A stretch of 64,000 nucleotides of DNA from Allacma fusca (GCA_947179485.1 OX359249.1:6696001-6760000); one strand, 5' to 3'. Positions 13,188 to 26,756 are shown, counted from the stretch's first letter. Notes: generated by a model from the letters alone, not told the origin. Made by a program: numbers and translations.

Positions 13188-14324
13188 CCCTCCGTACTTC
13201 AGTCCGTACATTTCTCAATGTATGTAACATTTACCCAAAAATCCCTTCATTCCATCAAACCTTCCATTATTTCTTCACCCTTTTCTCAGACAGACGGTTA
13301 TTCTTCAATAGCAACTCTTCCCACAGACTCCACATCAATCCCGCAGTTTGAGCTAAATGTTTTCAAGCATATTCTCACGACTTCTCACAATTTAAATACT
13401 AAAAGTTTGCAATAACCGCAAAAATTTGAATTCATACATAATCAATTTATTCCCCCATTTAGTTGACTAGCAGGCTCTTAAAAGCATTTCAATTTCCTAA
13501 TTTGTTCCTGACATTAAATACTGTACATACAAAAAATAAATTATGGAAACATTTTGCTTTTGCAGAAATATGTAAACTATAGTAAGGAATGTAATAACTG
13601 CATTCCGCTCAGAAAGTTTTCTACTAATTGTGTCTAACAGTCAAAATGTTTATCAATTTATAAAGCAACGTATAGAGCATTTCACATTAGGTTTGAATCC
13701 CCCTTATAATATTAGCATCAATTCAAACGATATACTGGACTCCGTTTCCCGAGCTTGGCTTTCAAATAGAAATTTTATCTTAATGCTTCACAAATTATTC
13801 GATTCAATTAAGTAATAATTACGTACATATGTACAAAAGACTGCAGATGCAGCGTCATGATGACTGAAAAAGCTGACGGAGCATTTAGTTAGTACAAGTT
13901 TGGTTTCATAAAACATTTTTTGCTCCTGATTTTTTCTCTGAATATTTGCCCACAAATTTTTACAATATTTACGATTCTCTTGAGCTCAAAATCGAAGACC
14001 TTTCTTCACAGGGTAAAAAAATCTTAAAAAATGCAAGGGCTGCCCTCCTTTTAATTAGATGCCCGTACATTCCTCCAGTGCCAGGAACACGTTCTTACAC
14101 TTTAACATTATTGCACATGGGAACTATGTTGGCAGTGAGGTTGCAAAGAAGAATGCACAATTCAGCTACTCAACACACGACCACCATGTTTGATATCCAA
14201 CGGAAACATGGGAAACATTAATTGTTCGGACATGCACATAATAAAGGATGATTCTAGTTTGGACAAGGTGAGTTATGTAACTAATAACTACTACCGCATA
14301 GTACATAGGTATGTATGTATGAAT

Positions 14325-14347
14325 TTGTGTGTGTGTGTGTGTGTGTG
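14325..14347. repeat. TG microsatellite
   Basis: TG array of about 23 bp. Confidence 0.9.
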
Positions 14348-16914
14348 AGTGCCAGTACTCTTATGTACACATCTCATATATGAGAGAGTAAGACAGCAGA
14401 AGGAAATGTAATAAAAGGAGAAAAAAAAAATGAAATCTATGAAGGAGGAGTTTGGATGTGGTAAGATTGATTTAAAGTGGATCTAAAGACAGTTGCGGTG
14501 TGTTCGCCGAGGCTCGGAGCACTTTCCACCAAGCCTCTGCTTATTCCTAATAACAAAGTGCAGGCATGCACGGTCCTTTATCATTATCAGTAATAATACC
14601 CACTTCATCCATCTTGTCCTCCAACCATCCATCCACTGAGATGCATAGTCAAAAAAAAAAGTCATATAGCCTTTACTCCTACACACACAAACACACACTT
14701 TAGGATATCTATATAGTAGATACCTTTCAAATATTTCTCGCCTTTTAGTTCCCATTTTCCCTCAGAAAAGCACGTCTCACTTTGATCAGTCATAAAGATT
14801 ATCTATAGAAACGTCCATTTTTATATGTAATGGCACATCCAGATACGCTAATACTCCATGTACTTAATTATTATAATTATACAATACATAATACGCGTCT
14901 GCTTCTTCCCTGGCACAAGCAAAGTACATCAAACGTTCTTAATGTTAGAGCGATAGGTAAATACGTCCAGGTAATTTTATATAAATATATGGCAATATCA
15001 ATTTCTCTCAGAGTCTCAACAAAATCAGCCCTGAAAATAATAAAATTTGACTTACAATAACTTGCTTATTTAAAATATAGAAACGCACATTTGAAGTAAA
15101 ACTCGATAATTTTTTCCCCATCCGATATAAAATGCTCCTGTGAGACATTCTCTTAAAAACTGTAACGTATGCGTAATTATCCACAGGTACGAGTAGATAC
15201 ACCTGTCCTTCCTTTCTGATGTTGGAGAAATTACCAGAAGTAAATCCTTTAAGTAAGAAAAGCTAAAAATCTGTCCGTTCGCAGACTGCATTTCCCTATC
15301 GTACTTTCTGCATAATATGTTTTACAATTTGCATTTACTACACATAGTCATCTGCTAGAAGGAAAGAGAGAGAGGCATTAATTCATAATACTACATATCT
15401 GAGGCCTAAGTCCTCCACCGCCCACATATACATGCATTATTTGTTCATCACGAATTGCATAACAGTTGTGCGAATCCCTATCGTAACATTCGCAGAAACT
15501 GTTCTGCATTTTCCTTTCCTATCTGGTTAAATACTTCAAACGATTTTGCAGTACGGATCTAACCTAGCCTACTGGATAACAGCGTATGCCATGGAGTTAT
15601 AACATTGTACACGAAAATGCAATAATGCTCCATCCTAAAATCATCCACAACCCTTTGGAGAGCCAGGGTTTAAATCTCCGGCTTACCTAACGCATGCCCT
15701 AAATACATATGTACATATGCAATTATTTAAAATCCGGGGTTGATTTTATTTTTATGCAAATTCTAAAAAATTAGGAAAAATAGATACTTTAGACTACTTT
15801 AGAATTTCCTCTTTTGGGAGGTATCAGCCTGAAAGATTTTATGACCAATTAGCGAGCTGACCTTAATTTATAAAAAATTAATTCCTTGATAATTTACGAC
15901 CTCCCTTCAAAATTGGGGAAAAAAATGAATTAAATACTCACTTTATTAATTTATATCATGTCATTTTATGATAATGTAAAGACTAGTGACTTACTATATG
16001 ACCATTGAGACTCAACACTACACTATTTTTCGCACTAAACAAAGACTCACACACCCTCAAAGACTTAATGTAGAGAGAAAAAAGTTGGGAAAAGTGAAGG
16101 GGTTAAGGAATTAATAGCACATTAAAATGTAATTTAACCGAGAAAAAAACTGGATTTGCTTGTAAATCTTTCAACAGGGAATCCTTGGTGATTTACAAAC
16201 TACAAGCGTTTGAGTCGTACCATTAAAGCGATAAAATAGCAGTATGAGCAAAACGTAATAATAAATTGATTGAGCTGATAAAAATAAAACCAAAAGCATG
16301 TGCTTTCACGCTGGTTGAGTCTCTATTGTTGAGGTGCTGGTTTCAATGCTAGCCAACCCTATACTATATAATGCGTATAGATAGGTATACCAAAACTTGT
16401 ATATACTCATTTATACATTTATACACCTACTTATGTACAGTACATAATTACATATCTATATGTATGTATATGCATTTAGATCTATGTACTGTCTGAAACG
16501 TCCTGACTCGAAGTGTATTTCAAGTAACGAGAGGAAAGTTATTCTTGTATTTAAGAGATACATGGTAGGACACCACCCAGCGTATGTATATGTATCTCTA
16601 GCAGGGACATGTGTGGGGAAGATGTATCTGCGGATAAATTGAATGGTAATTGAAACCGGTTTGTGACTTTATTATTTTACACGTTACAAAATAGAGACAT
16701 GGTAAGAGTTTCAAAGTTCTTGAATACTAATCCCTACCCCGAATTACATAATGGAGCGTCAAAGAGACCACAATGGAAAGATCATAGGCATTCCTCTCCT
16801 TATTATGATATTTGCATTTACGGCCCTTTTTACACTTACGGTCATGACGTGTGTGTCTCTTGGTATTCTATTATTTGTATTTATATATGATAAGGAGATA
16901 GAGTGAGCAAGAGC

Positions 16915-16916
<2 letters not shown>

Positions 16917-16945
<29 letters not shown>

Positions 16946-16955
16946 AGAGGGAGAG
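16917..16955. repeat. GA microsatellite
   Basis: GA array with about 13 pure units, then GTGAGAGG variants and a purine-rich tail. Confidence 0.92.
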
Positions 16956-17849
16956 AAAAAGAAAGACAGAGACAGTAAGAGTCATGGACTGAGATTCAGA
17001 ACTTGAACTTCTTAGTTCTCCGGCTCGTCTTCTCCTTTGCGTATTTCTTATCATCTCCAGTGGGTTTTTTCCGTTTCTGCCTTATTTCCCTCGTAAAATG
17101 CTGGTGTTAAGTTACCCTGATTTCCATTTTACAAGGAAACCGTTCACTTGTAGAAAATAATGCGTCTGTCGTCTTCCCCTCCTTTTGTTCTTCCTTTACA
17201 GACCAGCTCACGCTTCCCTCACATACCACATGTACACAAGACAAGGAAACCAAGGAAATCAAGGGCCGTCAAGTATTATACCGAAAAAAAAGGAGAGTTG
17301 CAAGTTTTAGGAAGTTCGCTCTTAAAAGTCAAGGAACAGGAGCAAAACGTGCAGGGAGAAAGATTGAAAAAAAAAATAGATTTCTACTTGATTTTTATAC
17401 CTCTCCTCGTGAAATGCTATTTCCCATACGTACAAGTATGGTCAATACATGGCACACTAGAATGTCACAACAACTGGAGAGTTACAGGAGGATTCCAAAT
17501 ATATCCCTCCCTTTTGCCATCCTTTAGGTGAGTGAGAGGTCTCTCAATGAAATATATAGTGTGAATACGAAACGTCCCTGGAATACCGACTTTTTCCAAT
17601 ATAGAAACTCCCCACTCTGGAGATACCACGTCGAGGAGGTATTTCCAATAGAATTTTAAAATTCCAGCGTAAAAGTAGAAACTACCTCAAAGTACATAAA
17701 GGTATTAAGTGGGACCTACAAGATAAGGGAAGAGATTTCTGTCCATGTTTACAAAAGATGCACTTAGTTCAAAAATTCTCAATGTGCAGAGACTCCTACT
17801 CCTACAACTTTACAACTATGTACCTTACACCTAGAACTCCTAGAGGGAT

Positions 17850-17875
17850 ATTTCCTATATCTAGATATAGGAAAT
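17850..17875. repeat. Perfect 26-bp palindrome
   Basis: The 13-base half ATTTCCTATATCT is followed at once by its exact reverse complement with no spacer. A perfect 26-bp palindrome is expected about 0.001 times in 64 kb of random sequence, though AT bias raises that somewhat. It could be a dimeric protein-binding site, the tip of an old inverted duplication, or chance. Confidence 0.9.
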
Positions 17876-20026
17876 TGAAATGAGCTTTTTTTTTCGCACT
17901 TGTGCACTCCGCATTGGAATGCATTTCCGAGAAAAGAAATCACATTGTAGGTTTGTCATGGGGTTCAACGGAGGAGGCTCCTTCACCGACAAAGAATTCT
18001 TCTAAGGACAGGCAGGATGGGAGCGACTGGAATGAAAGAAAAAATATTTTCCTCTTGTTTCACCAACTAAAACCACAGTTGATTGTGATAATGCCATTGT
18101 ATCACCTTATAATCAACACATGCCTTAGCAATGTCAGACCCATCGCTGTCATTTCCCTTTTCTACTTGCAATAATGACATCCCATGTACAGTCTCCTTTC
18201 AGACTGTAATCTATAGTAAGGGGAAAAAAATCCCTTCTCCTAAAAATATCACTCTCCTTCGTTCATCCATCTCTGTTACCCGCTTCCCCTGGAAAATTTA
18301 ACTGGGTTTCGGACTGCCTGCCACAGGGTGGCATTAGAAAGTAGTAATGGGTCTCACCATCTAAATTAGTCCATTGTGGAATTCAAGTGGAAATGTCGGA
18401 GGAATTTCCATTTCTACTCTTGTGTCAACCAGCTATCACTCCTCCAGATCAACCTGTCAACCCGGACGGAATCAACCCAGGAAACTCCTGTACAAATACA
18501 TACACATGCATGCACACACATGTAAGACCTTTGGTACGGAAACCTCAGGAGTTGGACAAAAAGTCGGACAGTTAAGACAGGATGGTGTGAGCGTGAAACA
18601 AATATAGATTTTTTTCCCATTATTCTTTCCCGTCTCCCTCAGACTATATGTTGTCACTAATTGGCGAATCTGAATGTGAGTGCAAGATTTATGAAGAGAA
18701 AATGTTTTTACCTTTTGGCTTATCAGGTGCCTGGGATGTGTGTGTAGGAAACAGAACCTGTTTATCCCTGTCAAGGACTGGAGGAGACAGTTGTTGACAA
18801 AGTAGAACGATTCCCGCCCAGATTTCCCAAGTCTCGCCTTCCCACCTCTAATGGTTCGAGCTCAACTGCAACAAATACACATGACAAACATTCAAGTTGC
18901 ATTTAATTGACCACATTTTCTCCTCTCTTTCTTCCCTCAGAAACGACAAAAATTTTCCCGTGAATAGCCGTCTCTTCAGGTGATGATACAACCTCACCTT
19001 AATTCACCTATGACTATCGGAATTTTTATAACTTCAAACATTGACGTTCACCTCGCAGAGCTCATCCCTGCCATAATAGCATTTTGGCATGCATCACATT
19101 CCGGAATCCAGTACCTTTTTTTGACCTTACAGAGAGAGATACGATTAAAACCCCAAGAAGTTCAATAAGCGATGAGAGATAGTGAGACGGAGCCTTTAAA
19201 AAAATACTAGCGTCTCCTTAAAGCCTCCTAATTGATTAACCGCATTGGTATATTGATTTTCCCTATTTTTTATCCCCGAACGAAGCACACATAATAACAA
19301 GTACCTAATAATCAGTTTCAGGAATAATTCCCACTTTCAATTCAATTACGTCTGCCGAATGCCACAACTTTGAAGGAGCCCAAGCATTTTGACATAGGAA
19401 TTCGTGTTTCTAGAAGCAAATAGTAGGATTATCGTAGAAAAAAGTACCGTCTACTATGTACTTAGTCGTGTACACCAAGTACGGCAACCTTGAAAGGTGG
19501 AATGATTTTAAAACCCCCATCATGTTCTGCCTACATAATACATACAGTACTTACAGATAATCAGACTTGCAAAAATTCACAACCCAAACACAGAGAGCTG
19601 AGGCGGTAACTGGTAATTGTAAGTTAGAGGCACGGAGAGATTCTTATCGTACTTAAACCTAGGGTGAATACATTAAAATAAAATACATCACACTGTACTC
19701 ATTTACCCAAAGGAACCTACGAGGTACCTCCATATGACCAGAAAATATAAATACGTAAGTACATAGTTACACACTCAAATCCCCTTGTCTCATCAAAGTT
19801 CCTACATACATACAAGCATACAAACCCACGAATGTACATGTAATTACATATTATGATTGTGACTACAATTATGTACATGCATAATCCATGCACACATAAG
19901 TGCATTCCTGACAAGGTAACAAAACAAGGTAAGTGACTGGATGGCAAACTAAGTCAACTCCGTGATGCTACTCGGGAAGTGACCAGAGGGTATATCCTCA
20001 CCTATACGCTCCGTATGTAATTACTC

Positions 20027-20114
20027 ACAATAGGACATACATATACCTGTTAACAATAGGACATAAAACCTTACTGACCACAAACTAAAGATACATATTG
20101 ACCATAGGATGTAT
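20027..20114. repeat. Degenerate ATAGGACATA minisatellite
   Basis: ACAATAGGACATA occurs exactly at 20027 and 20053 (26 bp apart), and a diverged copy, GACCATAGGATGTAT, starts at 20100. The sequence between is TACATA-rich. It looks like a short decayed tandem array. Confidence 0.7.
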
Positions 20115-23100
20115 GTAAGTACATAAGGGACCGTACATCGTACACTTGGAGACCATGGGCCTTCTTTTAGCTCAATTTGCACTTTTTCAACATCCAGACT
20201 TTATTTACTTATTACTGAGGCCGTTGAGCGAAAAAATAGGTACACTCATTCATGTAGTAATCAATGGCTGTAACACAAAGGACTCGGCAGTACTTAATTC
20301 CTCCTTTGCAGTCGTCTTTTCAGTATTCAATAAGCATTTGCAAACTTGACTTGTCAGAAGTCAGACCGCTACAATATCATTAGTACTTGGGAGTATTGTA
20401 AATATTCTTTTACATACTTTCTAAATGGTTACATACTCGTTGGTAAATGGTACTAATGCACGTGAGAGTAGCCGGTGAATGTCTGTACATACACAAGTTT
20501 GTGATTTTGAAAAAAAAAAGTTGCGATGCAATTAAGCTTGTTTTTCGCAAAGAGTATATCCCCTCGAGAATTTTTTCCCAACGGTCTGGATTCTCTCCCA
20601 TGCTTCATTATACGGTGCTCCGCATACAAATTATCCTCTTGTACGGTACTGGCCCATGTTTTCCCAACCAACCACATATTAGTCATGATAAATTCAGTGA
20701 ACATGGAATCTCTTTTCGCTACACACAACTCTACGGCTCTCTTCAAATGCTCAAAACACATCCACCGACTCACACAACATCAACAACGACTTAATACTTT
20801 TTTTTTATCCGTGTGTCTCTGCTGACTGCATGATCTTGTTCATCTCGACCAGAGAATAGATATCATTGTTAGAACACGGACACTTCAACATTTTGCACAA
20901 GTATGTCGTGACAGAGTTTACGACACGATATCACACGGTACAAATGATACCTTCAGCGAAGAGATTCCTGGGTCATTTTAAATTCCACACACATAAAGGC
21001 AGACAATTTGTAAAGTGCAAACCAGTGACCATCTACACGAAAGTCGGGAGATGTTGAGACGGGACGTGAAGAATTATGTAGATACACAAAAATTGTACAA
21101 ATGCATGGGAGAATGTGTGAGGGAGGAAGTTCAAATCCCAACAAGGGTTTTTTTAAGACTCAGGAAATTATGGTTACATTTTCATTCGAGGAGATGGCAA
21201 AGTCGGAAAGATTAAATACATATGTTCGGCAAAAAGTACCAACTCCTCATATCTCAACATGTACAATTATTTTTGTTATTAGTATTATTCCCACAAGTAC
21301 CGGCATATTTTAACATTATTAACAAGTCACATTTCCCATTTAACGGCCACAAAATACAGGGACATCACACACATAAACTTTTATTTCAAGTGACCATGAA
21401 AGGTTCGGGAGGTGGGACAAAATTCTGCACATTTTCATTTCTCTTCTTTTTTTGTGTGTGTGTTCCATCAAGCAGTAGGTTTCATATGTAAACTCCTCAG
21501 GATTGCTGTAAAAGCCTCCGCTTTTCCCCCAAAAAAATCAAATCGAGACTCATTCCACCCTGACATGGACGGTCATGTAAATTAGCTCTGACGTTGAATG
21601 GCAAAAGTATGGAGTCTGTCGTTACAATACACAAGATAAATTTGTGCGCAATATCTCCTTTCCAAACAAATGTTTAATAATTATTAATGTTTGAGTATCA
21701 AGGAATATATTCCGAAACAAACTCTTGCAGATGCTCATAAAGGGCTTGAATTGATTATTCCTGATGGTTGATAGTCAAACAGATATAGATGAGGCATTAC
21801 GTTTTTCCTGTAGATATCCCAGCATTTATTTTTGCAGGATTCAACGCTTTGTAAAGAGACGGCAAACGATGAGACTGGACGTGTTGAGTTGTATGGATGT
21901 TAAAAAAAATTCCTAGTTGTTATTCAATTCAGGTTCGGAAAATCAATACTTGGACATTTGCATATTTGCATTTTGGATTCAGCCCTTGATTTCGTTTGAC
22001 GGCTTGACGAATTAATTTAATTTAAAAATTACAATAGATAATTCAATATAGAAATCAGACGTGTCAGTTGCTGGATTCAGCCATCCTCCACACAATTGGA
22101 GCAGTACAGGACGGATTTCCACAACCAAGTCCTTTCCTCCACTGAGTATAATTATACATACATATGCACACATTTGGAAATATATATGTCAGTGGTCCTG
22201 GTGTCAGAGGCTCGAGCTCTAATTTTTGTATAAGCAAATTTTAAAGCCAGCCTGGAAATAGACGCGTACCATGTCCTTGGCACAGCTGTTGCAGTGGAAA
22301 CTAATCACAGCCACACCTCAGGATTGTAATCTCCACCTCGAAACTAACAAGATCTGGTGATGCCGTAATGCCGCTAGGATGTGACAGGCCGCGGCCCTGA
22401 AAGTGTCATAGCACTTTAATACACCGTTATAATCGTCTTTAATTCATATTTTACTAGGTATTACATTGGAATTATTCTGAAATGACCAGTAAAAGCCTCG
22501 GAAACCAATATGATAACTGCTAGAACTACTTCCATGAAAGCTCACCCCTCAAAGAACCTGTCGTAACAAATACTTTTTCATTTAAATGGATTTGAATCGA
22601 TTGAGAAACAGGATTATTAAAGGATTACAAACCAACTCAGGCATCATATAGCGACTCCTATTCCCGAACGTACTGTCAAGCAGAAGCGTAATGTCCAAAA
22701 AACAATCATAATTCCCGATCCCCATACAAGAACCAGTAACGTTCACATGAGTTATTACCAGGGAGTTGTATCCACCATAGTAATAAGTCTCAATGCTCTA
22801 CACAACATTTTTTGACACTGCTTGGTAACAAAAAAAAGGATTAGCTCCAACAGCAAACGAGTTATATCCACTACAGAAACCATGCTCCTACATGAAAAAT
22901 CCACTCTTGAGCAACTCCGACAGCCGGCAGCTAGAGAAGTAGGAATTCCCAATCAATTTTAACATCTGATTACCATTATCCCAAAATCCTGTTTGATCTA
23001 ATTTCTGGCACTCCAAAAAATGTACAAGTCACAACATTTGATAAAACCTAGAATTTGTTAGTTCCACACACACACACAAAATCCATTCCATTTGTACACT

Positions 23101-23154
23101 TAGCTTTTTATATCCGTTAGATTCGGTACACCTTACTTTTTTTTCGAAGGCAAA

Positions 23155-23164
23155 GGGGGGGGGG
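23155..23164. repeat. G10 homopolymer
   Basis: Ten consecutive G, the longest G-run I see in the window. It is preceded by T- and A-rich sequence. Confidence 0.9.
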
Positions 23165-23299
23165 AATGGGAAGGTGTGTAAAATATATCTTTGACAGTGT
23201 GAAAGTAAATATTGTGTTTTACCCATCCATAAATACATATGATATTCAAATTTTTCTCTTTGCATTTCTACCTATCTTAAATACTAAAGCTTGAGAACA

Positions 23300-23340
23300 G
23301 CTTTTTAGCAAATGTACAGAGCTTTAGCAAATGTACATAC
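23300..23340. repeat. Two-copy tandem duplication, about 20 bp
   Basis: The unit GCTTTTTAGCAAATGTACA (23300) is followed directly by GCTTTAGCAAATGTACA (23321), differing by a 2-base T-run change. This is a recent small tandem duplication. Confidence 0.88.
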
Positions 23341-23437
23341 TTTTACCAGAATGTGTGTAGTTTTTTGAAATGCACATAGATTAACCTACTCCTTTTGGGG
23401 GGAAATCCCTCCATGGAAAAGGTATCTATAAGGAGGT

Positions 23438-23440
<3 letters not shown>

Positions 23441-23477
<37 letters not shown>
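23441..23477. repeat. (GA)18 microsatellite
   Basis: One of the longest uninterrupted GA arrays in the window. It ends the 6.5-kb interval with no long GA/CT array. Confidence 0.95.
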
Positions 23478-23478
<1 letters not shown>

Positions 23479-24999
23479 AAACCCAGGGAAGAGCAAATAT
23501 GTGGGAAAGCTGTTCCCTGGATATAAATCCGAAGTTCGGATTCCAAACAGAGTAAATGTCATTTGAGGGTCCTTCCCAGGAAGATGGAAAGGAAAGACAG
23601 GAGAATGTTATTCTTTCTGGGAGTCAGAAAGTTGTTATATGGGGATTTTTATCATATTGGTAAAGTAAATGGGTTGAGGACATTTTTTTCCTCCCTTTTC
23701 TCCTTTCATGCATCAACATTCTCTTTCCTGTTGTCCTCCAGTCGCCACCAAGCCTTCATCTGAAAGACTGGTTTCCTTTGGGCTATGTGAGCTTTACAAT
23801 AAAAGTTATTCTACCATACCTTTTACATTTCCCTTAAGTGTACCTTGCAAAACTCCATTCATTCCGGCAGGTCTGCACAGACATATCTGTCGCTATCTAC
23901 CCTCCTCGCTAACCATGATGGCAAGTGTATTTTCATTTTGATATGTGTAAACCCGACTCATGTATATACGTATGTATATATCTATGTATCTATATCTACG
24001 TATAATATATCATTCGTGAAGAGGCAAAAAGATCTAGATGAATTTTCAAGTAAATTCAAATTGATTTACGTACAACTTCCACTACAATCCAAATGAGTAC
24101 AATCCAACTCAAAATTAGAGTAGTAATAATTATTACAGAACACAATTTGTATATAATACATGTAGATCATTTTGTTTTTAATGAAACGGTCTAGAGAGCA
24201 TTTTGCTTTAAATGTAGGTATGCCTCATATCGGCAAGTTTGCCTCTCCATCGACGATATATCTAGATATTAAGACGGGTGTTTGTGTAACAAGTTAGACG
24301 CTCCTTCAATCGGTTAATGTAACAAAACTACTTCTCTCGCCTCCCATTGTTAGCCAAAGAGGAGATGGGAGGAGGTAGGAGAGTAGGAAATCTTGTCTAA
24401 AAAATATTGCCACATACACACAATCACATATGAGTTTTTTTCAACGCTGGAACTGCCGTCATATTAACATTATTAAAGAGAAGCCATTCCAGCATCGGCT
24501 CCCTTCAAGGCTTTATACTTTATACCAACACGGCTCCATCAACATACAAAAGTTCGTACGGCAGGACAACATTCTTCACCCACGAGCCAATTGAATGGAA
24601 CCGTTACGAAAACTTTATTTCGCCCTAATGCTGTCACATACATACATACATAGTTCATACCCAGCAAAGAGCATCTGCAAGGTAAAGTACATGACACATA
24701 CGTTTGTATTTCGAAAGGCTCCTATGACTATACACACCTCTACATACATGCATTAAACTTTTGGATATTAGACTTGGATTTCCAGAAAGTTACAAACCAC
24801 TTCACAAGTACCCAACTGCAAAACTAACTTGATGTACTACAAACCATTCAGTACCCTTTCCCGAGTATTAGCTCTCCAAGTAAATTCCTCAAAGTTTCCA
24901 ATTTAATAAAATCTGCAACTACTCAACTTAGCACTAGTGAGCCAGCATAAATGATTTTGCACGCTTTTTTCTCATGCTTTTCGTGTGGCAGGATTCCAG

Positions 25000-25840
25000 T
25001 TATAAATTTAAAAGTATAGTGTATACTCTCACTGTAAAAGTTCTCTTTATTACAGTATTTTTCCCCCTGTAGGGCCACACAAATTGGACGTCCTCCCATT
25101 CACCACAATCATATTTTGTCTCCTCAAAATAAAAAAAAAGCATTCCATTATAAGTCCCATTTTGGTTTTTTAGGGGTGCTCTTATATAGAGACTGCACTG
25201 TTCGTTATTTTTCAGTGAATTTCTCTCGATTTCTCCACACATCTCGGAAAATGAAACACGGCAATATGATCAGCTGAACAAGAGTAAATGCTACTTTGGT
25301 CTCGCTAATACATAACAATGTCAGAGTAATGTATGCCGTATGTACGACTCTGAATAGTCCCCTTTCGTCAACCTGATCCTCGAGACTGCTTGTTGACAAC
25401 ACGATTTTCCAATTACATGCTAAAGCTCTTGTACCATAGTCCTTATCTGGAATTCCCAGTTCTGACACAACTCCGTCACACCAAAGTAGGGAGTACATAG
25501 TCAGGTCGTATATTTGAATTTCGAAGCCAATATAAAATTCTCATTACATTTTCATTTTTACATAACTCGAATAAAATTTCCATTTATTTAAGCTAGCTTT
25601 TATTGATTTTCCCGCATCTAATTCTGAGGCGCCAGGTAATTTCCAATTATGATTAAATTGCTTCCCACACATTTCTAAAATTCCAATTTCCAATGGAAAT
25701 TGGCTTCCACTTCCAGTTCCAACTCTTACTAATAAGCCAGGAGTTCCAGGTTTCAAACATGGAGAAGTCCTTGTCAAATACCTATAATTATTTCTATATT
25801 TGCCTAGAGAAAGGTACACACATTTTATAGAAATTATTGA
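25000..25840 (-). other. Coding-like interval, unidentified, apparently broken
   Basis: On the minus strand one reading frame stays open for about 98 and then about 112 codons on either side of a short break. A second minus frame then carries on for 80 codons from an ATG at 25242. The translations have ordinary amino-acid composition and no microsatellite-derived runs. The middle part has a hydrophobic stretch that could be a membrane segment, followed by basic residues. A short PGTPGLLV string recalls a motif of acyl-CoA synthetase/fatty-acid transport proteins, but flanking residues do not continue the match, so I treat it as coincidence. It could be a decayed gene, remnants of exons, an old mobile element or chance. 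No function is assigned. Confidence 0.2.
25683..25703. repeat. 21-bp palindrome with 1-nt centre
   Basis: CCAATTTCCA and its exact reverse complement flank a single A. It sits in a cluster of TTCCA pentamers (about 25680-25725) inside the minus-strand coding-like interval. Roughly 0.06 such palindromes are expected by chance in the window. Confidence 0.9.
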
Positions 25841-26756
25841 CTAAAATTTTGTCTCATAATAGTCCCTAAGTTACTTTCTCACAGTAAGGATTAATTGGAT
25901 TTTTCATACAAAATAAAGCTCCACTTAAAACTTTCACAATGTAAATATTTTTGACACTAAATGTCATACTTTTGTATTGCCAAATCCAGAGAGCCCCTTT
26001 ATTTTGTTTATTAAATAGTTTGGCAACCTGAATCTATGAGAAAGTTTCATTTTTGCATACCTAACTCGACTGACTGAGTATGGAAGTAATATCAAAAGAA
26101 ATACTGGAACTACACCACAACGCCCGGAATGAAACCGGAACTGGGGCTGATAGGTTGATTTGAGATTTGACTATGAAAAATCCAGGCAAATGACAAGGTA
26201 CGTTAATGCCCCGACAGAGGAATGACAGTAGTAAAGTCCGGGAAGCCCAAATTCTTTTAGCATAGTTTGGGTAGTAAAAAGTGAAACAGAAGGTGTACTG
26301 TAGTGTGTACAGCATATAAAAGATTAAGTGTAGGAACATCAAGAATGTTAACGATGGGAGTGAAAAAGAGCATAAAATCAAGAAGAGCGGGTAATAGCCA
26401 CGGAGATGCTGGGACTGGTAAAGGGAACTTTACAAGCACTTGCTCCGCCATCATGTGAAAGCTCCACAAATTGAAGATATATTAAGGATTTAGAGTAGAT
26501 GAGACCGAAGTCGTACGTTTCCTTTCCATGGCTCAGCCTACGGGAGACGACCGAAGAGATGAGGACTAGGGTATTTTTTCAAAGTTAAAAATCACTGTGA
26601 TGGGCCCCAAGAGAGACGCAAGTTGCTCCTAGTGCTCATAAAAGATTCTAATGAGAGTGTAAAATCCCTGTCAAACGACTTTCTTGGCACTTGTTCTTCC
26701 ATCTCACATCCGATTCCTAACAACGCACCATTGTCTTCATGCACACACGCCGACAC

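Larger units (their letters stand above)
7001..17000. other. Non-coding, mostly unique AT-rich stretch
   Basis: I see no supportable gene. The sequence is largely unique and AT-rich, with a C-run and CA tract near 7.93 kb, a small GGAAAGGA-type purine repeat at about 8127-8149, short GT and CA tracts near 11.2 and 11.4 kb, CT arrays near 13 kb and a GT tract at 14.3 kb. Open frames are at most about 130 codons, are not consistent in strand or frame, and show no motif I recognise. Confidence 0.6.
17001..23400. other. Non-coding stretch almost free of long microsatellites
   Basis: No supportable gene. This is the longest part of the window without a long GA/CT array. It holds the 26-bp palindrome at 17850, a degenerate ATAGGACATA minisatellite near 20.03 kb and a near-perfect 20-bp duplication at 23300. 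A minus-strand frame beginning with ATG at 20761 gives about 102 ordinary-looking codons but has no recognised domain, and other frames on both strands are open over the same bases. Confidence 0.55.
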
